Positions 22,642-31,192 of a stretch of DNA of 45,822 nucleotides are shown here, piece by piece (position 1 is the stretch's first letter; the number at the start of each line of letters is the position of its first letter). Source of the stretch: an uncultured Pelagibacteraceae bacterium (GTDB taxonomy: Bacteria; Pseudomonadota; Alphaproteobacteria; Pelagibacterales; Pelagibacteraceae). The DNA lies in the NCBI GenBank assembly GCA_902524595.1, contig CABZDS010000008.1, forward strand, positions 1 to 45,822. The letters run 5' to 3'. The position numbers were made by a program, and so were the translations under genes. The notes beneath the pieces were generated by a model, which did not search any database, was not told the origin of the DNA, and saw only the letters and a program-made list of their open reading frames with translations.

Positions 22642-25102
22642 AATTTTTTTGATTTAAAGGTTTTTCTAATACCTCAACTGGATATTTTTGTTTTTCAATT
22701 TCAATAAATATATTTTTGCCTTTTAATGTTTCAACTGTATTCCCTGAATTGACATATCCAAAAGAAAGATTTTTCTCATAACAAAAGGAATAATTTCCCG
22801 AAGTTGTTCTACCAATTATTTTATCATCCTTATAAATTGGCTCTTCATGTAATAAAAGGGGCTTACCAGGTTTGCTATCTTTAAGAGTGAACATCATCAT
22901 TCTCTTATCTAATTTTTGGTCTTTAATTTTTAATAGAGCATCTTTTCCAATAAAGTTTACATTTTTCTTATAACTAATTGCAAATTTTAAACCTGCTTGG
23001 TATTGATTTTCCTCTGGTGAAATGTCATGTCCCCAGTGAACAAATCCACTTTCCATTCTCATAATATCCATGGCATGCATTCCACAATGAGATAGTTCAA
23101 AGTTTTTCCCCTCTTCAATTAGAATTGCATATAAATCCTTAGCGGAGCTACTATCAACATAAAGTTCAAAACCTATTTCACCCACATAAGATAATCGTTG
23201 AGCCCATATCTTAATTTCTTTTGGTTTTCCCCAAGGAGTATTTGCATCAAATATGTTTATGAATTTTCCAGTTCCAAATATAAAATTTTCATTACTAAAA
23301 TCATCTTTGCAAATTTTTGAAATCATTTCTATGCTCTTTGGACCAAATAAACCTAAGCAGCAAAATTCCTCAGTAACATCAGAGAACTCTACATCTTTAT
23401 CTAAATATTTTAATATGTGATATTTATCGTGTTCTCTTGTTGCTGCTGAACTCACAATTCTAAAATAATTTTTATCCATGCATACAACAGTTAAATCTGT
23501 TTCTATTCCACCATCTTCATTAAGCATCTGAGTGTAAGTTGTTTTTCCAATTTCATTTTTAATATTTGCAGTACATAACTTTTGTAATTCTTGATGAGTT
23601 TTTTCACCTTTCAGGTCAAATTTTGAAAATGTTGAGAAATCGAATAGACCTACGTTTTTCCTAGCATTTAAGGTCTCATATTTTGCTGACGGATACCAAT
23701 TTTGATAATTAAAACTATATTCATATTTAGGCTCATTACCATTTAGTGAATACCACATTGGTCTTTCAAATCCTCCAGCAACTCCGAAGCAAGCTCCTAC
23801 TTTTTTTAATTCTTCATGATAAGGCAAAAGTTTTTGATTTCTTGATGTATTATGTTGTTTATAAGGCCAATGCATTCCATACAGATCACCAAGCGTTTCT
23901 GTTACTCTTTCCATAATAAAGTTTTTTGATGAATGGAATTTTTGAAACCTTTTAATATCAACTGAAAATAAATCTTCATTAATATGTCCATTCATCATCC
24001 ATTCGGCAGTAACCCTACCCGCTCCTCCTGAGCTAGCAATTCCAATGCTATTAAAACCACAACATGTATATAGATTTTTAACTTCAGGGGTTTCGCCTAA
24101 TAAATATTGAGTATCTGGAGTAAAAGACTCTGGACCAGAGAAAAATTTTCTTATTCCTGCACTTTCTAACATTGGTAATCTATGAAATGATTTTTCTAAG
24201 TAAGGTTCAAAGTGATCAAAATCATCTGGCAGTTCACCAAATGAAAAATTGTCTGGAACTCTTCCTGTATCTTTAAATGCTGGTTTTGCCTTTGGTTCAA
24301 AAATACCTACAAGTATTTTTCCTGCATCTTCTTTCAAGTATAAACAAGCATTGTAATCTCTCAACACTGGGAGATTTTGAGGTAAATCTTTTATTGGTTC
24401 CGTAATGATATAAAAATGCTCGTTTGGATACAAAGGCACACTTACATTTATTTCTTCACCTAATTGTCTTGACCACATGCCTGTTGCCATAACAACGTAT
24501 TCACAATCGATGACACCTTTGTCAGTTTCTACTCCTCTTATTCTAGAATTCTTGATTAGAATTTTTTTTACAGGAGTTTTTTCAAAAATCTTTGCACCCT
24601 CCATTCTTGCAGCTTTTGCAAGAACATTAGTTACTCCAACTGGATCCGCTTGACCATCTTTTGGCATGTAAACACCGCCTACAATATCCTCACTATGCAA
24701 TACGGGATACAATTCCATCAAACGTTTTTTGTTTAGAACTTCTACTTCAACATCTGATAACTGTGCAGTTGTTGCTTGTCTTAGCAATTCTTGCATTCTT
24801 TCTTTAGTAGACGCAACTGTAATTGCACCATTTTGCTTCATTCCAGTAGATAATCCTGTAATCTTTTCCAAATCTTTATAAAGATCTAAAGAATATTTTC
24901 TTATTTTTGTAATTGTTGATGATGCCCCTAATTGACCTAGGAGACCTGCTGCATGCCAAGTAGTTCCTGAAGTAAGTAAATCTCTTTCAAGCAAAACTAC
25001 ATCTTTCCATCCAAATTTTGCAAGATGATAAGCACATGATGTTCCAGCAACACCACCTCCAATCACAACTACTTTTGTAGATTTTGGGAAAAAATTAGAC
25101 AT
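22631..25102 (-). CDS. FAD-dependent dehydrogenase - GcvT fusion (dimethylglycine/sarcosine dehydrogenase-like)
   Basis: 823 residues. N-terminal FAD-binding oxidoreductase: GGGVAGTSCAYHLAK (15-29) for the dinucleotide and [14 protein letters not shown] with His50, the position that carries covalent FAD in dimethylglycine and sarcosine dehydrogenases. A linker near 425-480 leads to a C-terminal aminomethyltransferase domain (GcvT/folate-binding), with VGLFDFSTFSKF, LSYVGEIGFELYV, HCGMHAMDIMRMESGFVHWG and FIGKDALL. These enzymes oxidatively demethylate N-methylated glycines, passing formaldehyde to tetrahydrofolate and electrons to ETF. Start is 26 codons before the FAD loop's end, as in relatives. 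It is 54 bases downstream of fbpC. The other fusion, at 36674-39106, is a paralogue. Confidence 0.88.
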   Translation of the reverse strand: MSNFFPKSTKVVVIGGGVAGTSCAYHLAKFGWKDVVLLERDLLTSGTTWHAAGLLGQLGASSTITKIRKYSLDLYKDLEKITGLSTGMKQNGAITVASTKERMQELLRQATTAQLSDVEVEVLNKKRLMELYPVLHSEDIVGGVYMPKDGQADPVGVTNVLAKAARMEGAKIFEKTPVKKILIKNSRIRGVETDKGVIDCEYVVMATGMWSRQLGEEINVSVPLYPNEHFYIITEPIKDLPQNLPVLRDYNACLYLKEDAGKILVGIFEPKAKPAFKDTGRVPDNFSFGELPDDFDHFEPYLEKSFHRLPMLESAGIRKFFSGPESFTPDTQYLLGETPEVKNLYTCCGFNSIGIASSGGAGRVTAEWMMNGHINEDLFSVDIKRFQKFHSSKNFIMERVTETLGDLYGMHWPYKQHNTSRNQKLLPYHEELKKVGACFGVAGGFERPMWYSLNGNEPKYEYSFNYQNWYPSAKYETLNARKNVGLFDFSTFSKFDLKGEKTHQELQKLCTANIKNEIGKTTYTQMLNEDGGIETDLTVVCMDKNYFRIVSSAATREHDKYHILKYLDKDVEFSDVTEEFCCLGLFGPKSIEMISKICKDDFSNENFIFGTGKFINIFDANTPWGKPKEIKIWAQRLSYVGEIGFELYVDSSSAKDLYAILIEEGKNFELSHCGMHAMDIMRMESGFVHWGHDISPEENQYQAGLKFAISYKKNVNFIGKDALLKIKDQKLDKRMMMFTLKDSKPGKPLLLHEEPIYKDDKIIGRTTSGNYSFCYEKNLSFGYVNSGNTVETLKGKNIFIEIEKQKYPVEVLEKPLNQKNFKN

Positions 25103-25156
25103 GATTAATTATATTTAGAAATTAAAAATAAAATCAATAGATTATTTGTCTTAAAT

Positions 25157-26218
25157 TTAACTAAAGCAAACGATATGTTCAATATGTATTGGTTTTTTTA
25201 TACCAAATTTATCGTTTATTTTATGCTGATGAATATGATGGGAATTTAATATAATTGATAGTTTTTTTTTTGATTGTGTTTCAAGAGTATATATAAAACT
25301 AGAACCTCTAAACTTAATATCTACAACATCCAGTTTTAAATTACTTCTATCATCATGATCTAAATCTTCTGGTTGTAAAAGAAGCTTAACTTTTGATCCA
25401 ATTGGAAATTTTTTAGAAAAAATACCTGTTATAGTTCCAAGTTCATCGTTCTCTAAACTCTTCGGGCTAGTTACGATTGCTGGGATTAATACTCCTCTAT
25501 TTAAAAATTTTACAATTTTTATAGATTTTGGAAAATGATATAAATTATATGGTGTATCATATTGCTCAAGCTTATTATCTAAAATTACACCGCATTTATC
25601 CCCTAAGTAAAAAGCCTCATAAGAATCGTGAGTTACAATGATAGTTGTTATTTTAAATTTATTTAATATTTGTTTTAATTCAACTTGTATTTCTTCTTTA
25701 AAACTGGTGTCTATGTTTGATAAAGGCTCATCTAATAATAAAAGGTCGGGATTTGAAGACAATGACCTTGCCAAAGATACTCTCTGGGCTTCACCTGCGC
25801 TTACTTGGTGAGGATACTTGTTTAAAATTTTATTAATTCCAAGAAGTTTAATTACTTCATTTGGATTTATTTTTTTTTTACTAGAGTTTTTTCTCTCTAA
25901 AGCAATATTTATATTTTTTTCAATTGTGTAATGCGGAAATAAACTGTTATCTTGAAATGATAAAGCTATGTTTCTATTTTCAGGTTCAAGATTATAATTT
26001 TTTGTGGAAATTACTTTACCCTTTAACCTTATTGTTCCTTTATTTAGCTTTTCTAAGCCAGCAATTGATCTTAAAATAGTTGTTTTGCCGATACCGGATG
26101 GACCAAGAATACAAATTATATCTCCTTTTTTTTTAATGCTTAAAGATGTATTTTTCACCCTTGTTTTTCCACCGATTTGGAAATCTACATTTTCAATATC
26201 TAAGTAATTATTACTCAC
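25157..26218 (-). CDS. fbpC: Iron(III) ABC transporter ATP-binding protein (FbpC-like)
   Basis: 353 residues. Walker A GPSGIGKTT (39-47), Q-loop SFQDNSLFPH, signature VSAGEAQR (139-146; a variant of LSGGQ), Walker B LLLLDEPLS (159-167) and H-loop IIVTHD. A C-terminal extension of about 120 residues forms the TOBE-like regulatory domain usual for Fbp/Pot-type ATPases. It energises the FbpB permease; its start overlaps the fbpB end by eight bases, and with fbpA it forms the iron-uptake unit. Confidence 0.9.
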   Translation of the reverse strand: MSNNYLDIENVDFQIGGKTRVKNTSLSIKKKGDIICILGPSGIGKTTILRSIAGLEKLNKGTIRLKGKVISTKNYNLEPENRNIALSFQDNSLFPHYTIEKNINIALERKNSSKKKINPNEVIKLLGINKILNKYPHQVSAGEAQRVSLARSLSSNPDLLLLDEPLSNIDTSFKEEIQVELKQILNKFKITTIIVTHDSYEAFYLGDKCGVILDNKLEQYDTPYNLYHFPKSIKIVKFLNRGVLIPAIVTSPKSLENDELGTITGIFSKKFPIGSKVKLLLQPEDLDHDDRSNLKLDVVDIKFRGSSFIYTLETQSKKKLSIILNSHHIHQHKINDKFGIKKPIHIEHIVCFS

Positions 26219-27836
26219 TCTTGTCCCTCAAAATATACTTCGAAGTTAATAAAATAAAAATACTTGCAATTGTTATTAAAAACAAAGCAGGTACTGCTGC
26301 AGCTTCCAATAAATCTTGAGAAGCAAATATATATGCTGTTGTGGCGAAAGTTTCGTAATTAAAAGGTCTTAATATTAAAGTTATTGGCAATTCTCTTATA
26401 ATCTCCAGAGAAACTAAAATTATGATAAACAAAACAGAATTTCTTAAATAAGGAATATGAACCTTTGTGAAAGTTTTGAATTTAGAGTAACCAATCAAAT
26501 AAGCACTTTCATCAACAGATCTGTTTATTTTTTCATATCCCGATTTTAAACCATTACAAGCTAAAGAATAAAATCGCACAAAATACACAATAACCAACCC
26601 TAGAATAGATCCAATAAATATTTTTTTGATAGATTTAAACTCATAAAACTTGACAATATTTTCATCAAACCACGAAATAAAAGTTATAAACGCTACTGCT
26701 AAAATTACACCAGGAATTGCATACCCCGAAATAGAAAAAGTGGTAAGATTACTTAAAAATTTACTTCTAGTAACCCTATTACCATAATTAGAAATAAATG
26801 AAAAAACAATAAGTACTATGCTTGATAATATGACTAAGTATATAGTGTTAAAAAACAAATTTAATATATTCAAGTCAAAAAAATGTTTAGGATATTTTAA
26901 TGTCCAGTATAGCATCTGACTCAAAGGAAATATAAAACTTAAGAATAAAACTAAAGAGCAAGCCATAAAAAATAAAATAGATTTTTTTCTATTTATAAAC
27001 ATTTTTTGTTTTTCTTTAAAACCACCCCTAGAGGGTAAATGAAATTTAGCATTATTTCGGGAATAATTTTCTAGTAAAAAGACAACCAAAATAAAAATTA
27101 AAAGATAAAATGATAATTGATTTGCAAAGACTAAATCATCAAAAGATATCCAAGAATTGTATATAGCTGTTGTTAATGTATTAACACTAAAGAAGTCAAC
27201 AGCTCCAAACTCAGATAGAGTTTCCATTGATACTAAAGAAAGACCAGCAATAATAGCTGGTCTTGCTGATGGAATGATTACTTTAAATAATGTCTCAATT
27301 TTTGAAAAACCTAAATTTCTTCCAATATCAATCAAATTTTGAGATTGATAGAGAAAAGAAGATCTTGCCAAAATATATACATAACCAAAGAGTGAGAAAG
27401 AAAGAGACAAGATTGCTCCCATCATTTCATCAAACTTTGGTATGTATTGATTATAACTTCCCTCTCCAAATAAATAAGTTAATATTGAAAATGCGGTTCC
27501 ATAATTTTCAAAAAAAGCTGTTAAAGAATATGCATAAATATATGGTGGTACGGCAAAAGATAAAATTAGAGCCCACTTAAAAAAATTAACACCATAAAAA
27601 TTATAAAAAGAAACCATATACGCACAACCAACACCTAAGATGAAAGTCATAGTTAAAACACCAAATAATAAAATAATTGAATTTGTTATGTATTCTAATA
27701 GGAACGTATTTTTTAAAATTTCAACATAATTACCAGTAATATCAAAAAAACTAGTAAATACTGTTAAAATTGGGATAGCCACTACCAAAGATATTAAAAA
27801 GGAAGTTATGTACCAAATGTTTAAATTTCTTAACAT
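26211..27836 (-). CDS. fbpB: Iron(III) ABC transporter permease (FbpB-like, fused double permease)
   Basis: 541 residues with about twelve membrane spans in two halves, as usual for FbpB/SfuB. Each half has an EAA loop: IDIGRNLGFSKIETLFKVII (~160-180) and DESAYLIGYSKFKTFTKVHI (~430-450). It forms the inner-membrane channel for Fe(III) delivered by FbpA. The start lies 107 bases downstream of a small cysteine protein gene that follows fbpA; a hairpin falls in that gap. An eight-base overlap joins it to fbpC. Confidence 0.92.
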   Translation of the reverse strand: MLRNLNIWYITSFLISLVVAIPILTVFTSFFDITGNYVEILKNTFLLEYITNSIILLFGVLTMTFILGVGCAYMVSFYNFYGVNFFKWALILSFAVPPYIYAYSLTAFFENYGTAFSILTYLFGEGSYNQYIPKFDEMMGAILSLSFSLFGYVYILARSSFLYQSQNLIDIGRNLGFSKIETLFKVIIPSARPAIIAGLSLVSMETLSEFGAVDFFSVNTLTTAIYNSWISFDDLVFANQLSFYLLIFILVVFLLENYSRNNAKFHLPSRGGFKEKQKMFINRKKSILFFMACSLVLFLSFIFPLSQMLYWTLKYPKHFFDLNILNLFFNTIYLVILSSIVLIVFSFISNYGNRVTRSKFLSNLTTFSISGYAIPGVILAVAFITFISWFDENIVKFYEFKSIKKIFIGSILGLVIVYFVRFYSLACNGLKSGYEKINRSVDESAYLIGYSKFKTFTKVHIPYLRNSVLFIIILVSLEIIRELPITLILRPFNYETFATTAYIFASQDLLEAAAVPALFLITIASIFILLTSKYILRDKSE

Positions 27837-27896
27837 AAAAACTAATTAAATAAATACAAACTTTTTGGGGGAAGCACAACTTTTTAGAGAATTTAA

Positions 27897-27930
27897 GTGC
27901 CCACGGATTAGGAGACCAAGCCATGGGCAC
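27897..27930 (-). terminator. Intercistronic hairpin between the fbpA region and fbpB
   Basis: GTGCCCA and TGGGCAC form a perfect 7-bp stem, extended by two G-C pairs after one mismatch, with a 14-base loop. It is GC-rich in a very AT-rich setting and lies 13 bases after the 57-residue gene stop. No T-run follows, so it is better read as a partial terminator, mRNA 3'-end stabiliser or processing site that favours fbpA over fbpB. Confidence 0.55.
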
Positions 27931-27943
27931 AAACTTTAGAAAA

Positions 27944-28117
27944 TCAAAAATTAAATACTTTTAGGATATGCGGAACCTCCTTAGTTTTAATTTCAGATAA
28001 TTTTCTATTATTTACACGTTTATTGATTTTTTCACACTCCGAAGCACATGCAGGACAAGCTTTGGTAGATTTATTGTAATCAACTTCCGTAGTAAATTTT
28101 TTTTTAACAGCTGTCAT
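27944..28117 (-). CDS. Small cysteine-motif protein in the iron-uptake operon, 57 residues
   Basis: ATG 28115-28117 directly follows the fbpA stop codon (TAA then ATG), so translation is probably coupled. The product is 57 residues, begins MTAVKKKFTTEVDYN and holds a CPACASEC cluster (Cys21, Cys24, Cys28), followed by a basic helix-like tail (KINKRVNNRK). No signal peptide. Three cysteines in CxxCxxxC spacing could bind Zn, Fe or an Fe-S cluster; family not recognised. Position between binding protein and permease genes points to a role in iron handling. A GC-rich hairpin follows it. Confidence 0.6.
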   Translation of the reverse strand: MTAVKKKFTTEVDYNKSTKACPACASECEKINKRVNNRKLSEIKTKEVPHILKVFNF

Positions 28118-29140
28118 TTACTTCCAACCAGCAGCTAACATTACTTCTAATGCATCTGCTTGTTTTGCACCGTATGACTTAACACTTGTTTTAGTATCCA
28201 TTACAAAGTTCATCTCTTTGCCTGGAACTAAATCATTAGGTGTTACACCACCTATCATTGGATACTCAAAAGTATTATTTACAATATGATTTTGAGCCTC
28301 TGTTGATAATAAAAACTCAACTAATTTTACAGCATTAGCTTTGTTTGGTGCATGTTTAAGCATACCAGCTCCACTAATATTAATGTGCGTTCCTCTATCT
28401 TGTTGATTAGGGAAAAAAGGCATTACTTTTTTTGCTGCTTCTTGTTGTTCAGCACCTTTTTTTCCAGATAACATCAACGCATGATAGTATGTGTTTGCAA
28501 CAGCAATATCAGCTTCTCCAGCCGCAACAGCCATGATTTGAGCACGGTCATTACCTTTTGGAGTTCTAGCCATGTTTGCTACAACAGCTTTTGACCATTC
28601 TGCAGTTTTTGCTTTACCAAGATTTTTAACTAGTGAAGCAACCAAAGATTGGTTATAGATATTGTTAGATTTTCTTATTACCAATCTACCTTTCCATTTT
28701 GGATCAGCTAGACCTTCATAAGACATGCCATTAAGTTCGTTTGCATTTACTCTTTCAGGTGAATAATAAATTATTCTAGCTCTCTTAGCTATTCCAGTCC
28801 ATTTTGCAGATCTAAATTGTGCAGGTACTGCATCCTTAATCGCCTTTGACCAACCTGCATTCTGCATCATTCCTTTAGCTGCAAATGCACCTAATCTTCC
28901 AGCATCAGCTGTGATGTATAAATCACCAACACAGTCTGCTCCCTCTTCAGTAATTCTTTTCTGCAAGGCCTTATCTTTACCTGATACTACGTTAACCTTA
29001 ATTCCTGTTGCTGCTGTAAATTTTTCATATAATTGAATGTCAGAATCATAGTGTCTTGCACTAAAAATATTGACTTCAGCTGCAATCGTAAAACTTGAAA
29101 TTAAAGCAAAAAACAATGAAATTATTGTTAGTTTTCTCAT
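28118..29140 (-). CDS. fbpA: Periplasmic iron(III)-binding protein (FbpA/SfuC-like)
   Basis: 340 residues from the ATG at 29138-29140, chosen because AAGGAG (29145-29150 on the minus strand) stands just ahead and because a clear signal peptide begins there (MRKLTIISLFFALISSFTIAA). A longer in-frame start at 29209 would run through operators and destroy the signal peptide. VNIFSARHYDSDIQLYEKFT, the Tyr-containing metal region (NTYYHALMLSGKKG) and GAGMLKHAPNKANAVKLVEF fit the family. It captures Fe(III) in the periplasm for FbpB/FbpC. In SAR11 the corresponding gene (sfuC) is known to be strongly induced by iron limitation. Three palindromes upstream (29194-29254) are likely Fur-type operators. 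Confidence 0.94.
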   Translation of the reverse strand: MRKLTIISLFFALISSFTIAAEVNIFSARHYDSDIQLYEKFTAATGIKVNVVSGKDKALQKRITEEGADCVGDLYITADAGRLGAFAAKGMMQNAGWSKAIKDAVPAQFRSAKWTGIAKRARIIYYSPERVNANELNGMSYEGLADPKWKGRLVIRKSNNIYNQSLVASLVKNLGKAKTAEWSKAVVANMARTPKGNDRAQIMAVAAGEADIAVANTYYHALMLSGKKGAEQQEAAKKVMPFFPNQQDRGTHINISGAGMLKHAPNKANAVKLVEFLLSTEAQNHIVNNTFEYPMIGGVTPNDLVPGKEMNFVMDTKTSVKSYGAKQADALEVMLAAGWK

Positions 29141-29193
29141 TTTACTCCTTAAATTTATATTTATATTAAACGTAATTTGTCCTGCAATGCGGG

Positions 29194-29254
29194 TGATAAC
29201 TATTATCAATGAAATTGATTATCAATTGCAATATTGTCGCAATTGATAATCAAT
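29194..29254. promoter_or_regulatory. Array of three Fur-like palindromes upstream of fbpA
   Basis: Three palindromes sit in the fbpA leader: TGATAACTATTATCA (29194-29208), ATTGATTATCAAT (29214-29226) and ATTGATAATCAAT (29242-29254). The latter two are 6-1-6 arrangements like the Fur site built from GATAAT hexamers, and together they form a perfect 16-bp inverted repeat (29214-29229 and 29239-29254) with a 9-base spacer. Centres are about 19 and 28 bp apart. They overlap the region where the fbpA promoter must be, so an iron-responsive repressor is the best reading. Confidence 0.75.
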
Positions 29255-29285
29255 CGCAATTAGTACTGTTTTTTGGATAAATTAT

Positions 29286-30176
29286 TTAAAATTCCCACTC
29301 AGAAATTTTACTATAAAGGAAGTTTCTAAAAGCTTGGACTCTGGCAACATTTTTAAGTGATTGAGGGTACACAAAGTGTGCCTCTGTAGTTGGACCTTGA
29401 ACGTTAGGTAATACTTTTACTATATTTGGTTGTTTGACAGTTAAATAATCTGGTATTGCAGCTAATCCTACACCGCTTTGAACGGCTAATAGTAAACCAT
29501 AAACACTATTTACTCTCATTGCAGTTTTCCTTTTTTTATTATCTTTCATCCCAAGCTTTAAAGCCCAATCAGGATTATAAACTGGTGATGGAGCTCCTCT
29601 ACCAAAAGAAATAAATTCGTGCTTATTTAAGTCATTTACAGTTTTAGGATAACCATGTTTTTCTAGGTATTTTGGAGATCCATAAATATGATAATTGATA
29701 TCAATTAACTTCTTTTGAATATAATTAAGCTGTTTTGGTCTTCTCATAAATATTCCAATATCTGCTTGTCTAGTACTTAAATCTAACTCTTTATCATCAA
29801 ATATAAGCTCAACTTCAATTTCTGGATTGAGCTGCATAAATTCTTGTATTCTTGGTGTTAACCACGTTGTTCCAAAGCTGACTACAGTAGTCACTGTAAG
29901 CTTACCAGATGGTTTATTCTTTTTATCACCTAATGTAGTTTCTACCTCTTTTAATTTAGATATTACTTCATGGGCTGTTTTAAATACATATTCTCCATTT
30001 TCAGTTAATGTTAAACCCCTTGCATGACGTTCAAATAATTTAACTTTTAAATCCTCTTCTAAAGATTGAATTTGTCTACTAATTGCAGATTGACTTAAAT
30101 TTAGAATTACTGTTGCACTGGTAAAACTACCTGCTTCAGCAACTGCATGAAATATCTTTAATTTATCCCAATCCAT
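29286..30176 (-). CDS. LysR-family transcriptional regulator
   Basis: 296 residues. The winged helix-turn-helix is residues 1-60 (KIFHAVAEAGSFTSATVILN, LSQSAISRQIQSLEEDLKVK, LFERHARGLTLTENG), followed by a substrate-sensing domain with LTVTTVVSFGTTWLTPRIQE and GVGLAAIPDYL. Its start overlaps the acuI stop by one base, and fbpA follows 145 bases downstream of its end. Coupling to acuI suggests control of acrylyl-CoA/3-carbon metabolism; adjacency to fbpA makes iron another option. Inducer unknown. Confidence 0.92.
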   Translation of the reverse strand: MDWDKLKIFHAVAEAGSFTSATVILNLSQSAISRQIQSLEEDLKVKLFERHARGLTLTENGEYVFKTAHEVISKLKEVETTLGDKKNKPSGKLTVTTVVSFGTTWLTPRIQEFMQLNPEIEVELIFDDKELDLSTRQADIGIFMRRPKQLNYIQKKLIDINYHIYGSPKYLEKHGYPKTVNDLNKHEFISFGRGAPSPVYNPDWALKLGMKDNKKRKTAMRVNSVYGLLLAVQSGVGLAAIPDYLTVKQPNIVKVLPNVQGPTTEAHFVYPQSLKNVARVQAFRNFLYSKISEWEF

Positions 30177-31177
30177 TATTTATTTACATCCACTACTATT
30201 TTATTTTTTAAGTTTCCTTTTAATATATCTGGATAGACATTTAATAATTCATCTAATCCAATAGTATTCACTGATTTTTCTAAAATATCAAAATCTAGCA
30301 AAGCAGGAAATTCTCCCCATACAAACTCTTTTCTTTTTTTACTGATATTAACAGAGTCTACCCCCCATAATTTGACTGCTCTTAATATAAATGGAATTAC
30401 TGAGGTATTTAATTTATTGCCACTAGCATTTCCACATATGGCAACAATTCCCTTTGGTTTAGTTTGAGCTATTGCATTAGATAAAATGTTACCACCCACG
30501 GTATCTACAACACCATCCCATGTTCCTTTATCTATTAATCTTGCTTCACCCTCAAATTCTTTACGATCTATAACGTTTTTAGCACCAAGTTCTTTTAAAT
30601 AATCTGCTTTATCTGGTTTACCAGTTATCGCTGTAACGTTAATTCCCATTTTAGCAAGAACCATGACTGCTACCATTCCAACACCTCCAGTAGAACCAGT
30701 TACCAATACATCGTTAACTTTTGATTGCATCAATAGTTCCTCTCTAGCTTTAACTGCGAACGCACATAATAGACCTGTAAGACCAGCGGTTCCTAAAATC
30801 ATGGCTTGTTTATTTGTCATTCCCACAGGTGTTTTTGTAATATGATCTTTTTTAACTTTTGCGTATTGAGAATATCCACCATCAAAAAGTTCACCTGCTC
30901 TACAACCTGTTAATATAACTCTGTCTCCTTCTTTAAATTCTTCACCATCACCTTGTGCAACAGTTCCAGAAAAATCAATGCCAGGTATTCTTGGATACTC
31001 TTTTACTAATTTGCCACCATCTTTTAGTATCATTGCATCTTTCCAATTAAGATCAGAAAAATCTATCTTAACTAACACCTCACCATCTTTAAAATGATCT
31101 AAACTTAGTTCTTTGACTTCTCTTGTAAAATTTTCGTTCTGATTGTTTATTACAACTGCTTTAAATGAGTCCGCCAT
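30176..31177 (-). CDS. acuI: Acrylyl-CoA reductase (AcuI/YhdH-type MDR)
   Basis: 333 residues of the medium-chain dehydrogenase/reductase YhdH/AcuI branch: NWKDAMILKDGGKLVKEYPR, PGIDFSGTV, DGGYSQYAKV, the NADPH-binding TGSTGGVGMVAVMVLAKMG, and LWGVDSVNISKKRKE, which is typical of this branch. Zinc-binding residues are absent as expected. AcuI reduces acrylyl-CoA to propionyl-CoA with NADPH, a detoxifying step in DMSP catabolism and 3-hydroxypropionate use. It is 15 bases downstream of folE and coupled to a lysR gene. Cytosolic. Confidence 0.9.
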   Translation of the reverse strand: MADSFKAVVINNQNENFTREVKELSLDHFKDGEVLVKIDFSDLNWKDAMILKDGGKLVKEYPRIPGIDFSGTVAQGDGEEFKEGDRVILTGCRAGELFDGGYSQYAKVKKDHITKTPVGMTNKQAMILGTAGLTGLLCAFAVKAREELLMQSKVNDVLVTGSTGGVGMVAVMVLAKMGINVTAITGKPDKADYLKELGAKNVIDRKEFEGEARLIDKGTWDGVVDTVGGNILSNAIAQTKPKGIVAICGNASGNKLNTSVIPFILRAVKLWGVDSVNISKKRKEFVWGEFPALLDFDILEKSVNTIGLDELLNVYPDILKGNLKNKIVVDVNK

Positions 31178-31192
31178 GTTTATAAGTAAATA

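Noticed and set aside
25103..25156. Glycine or SAM riboswitch before the FAD/GcvT fusion genes
   Set aside because: The leaders (25103-25156 and 39107-39152) are short and AT-rich without glycine or SAM aptamer features.
28118..29209. Longer fbpA start, 23 codons upstream
   Set aside because: It would bring the Fur-like site at 29194 into the coding sequence and bury the signal peptide; the ATG at 29140 has AAGGAG in the right place.
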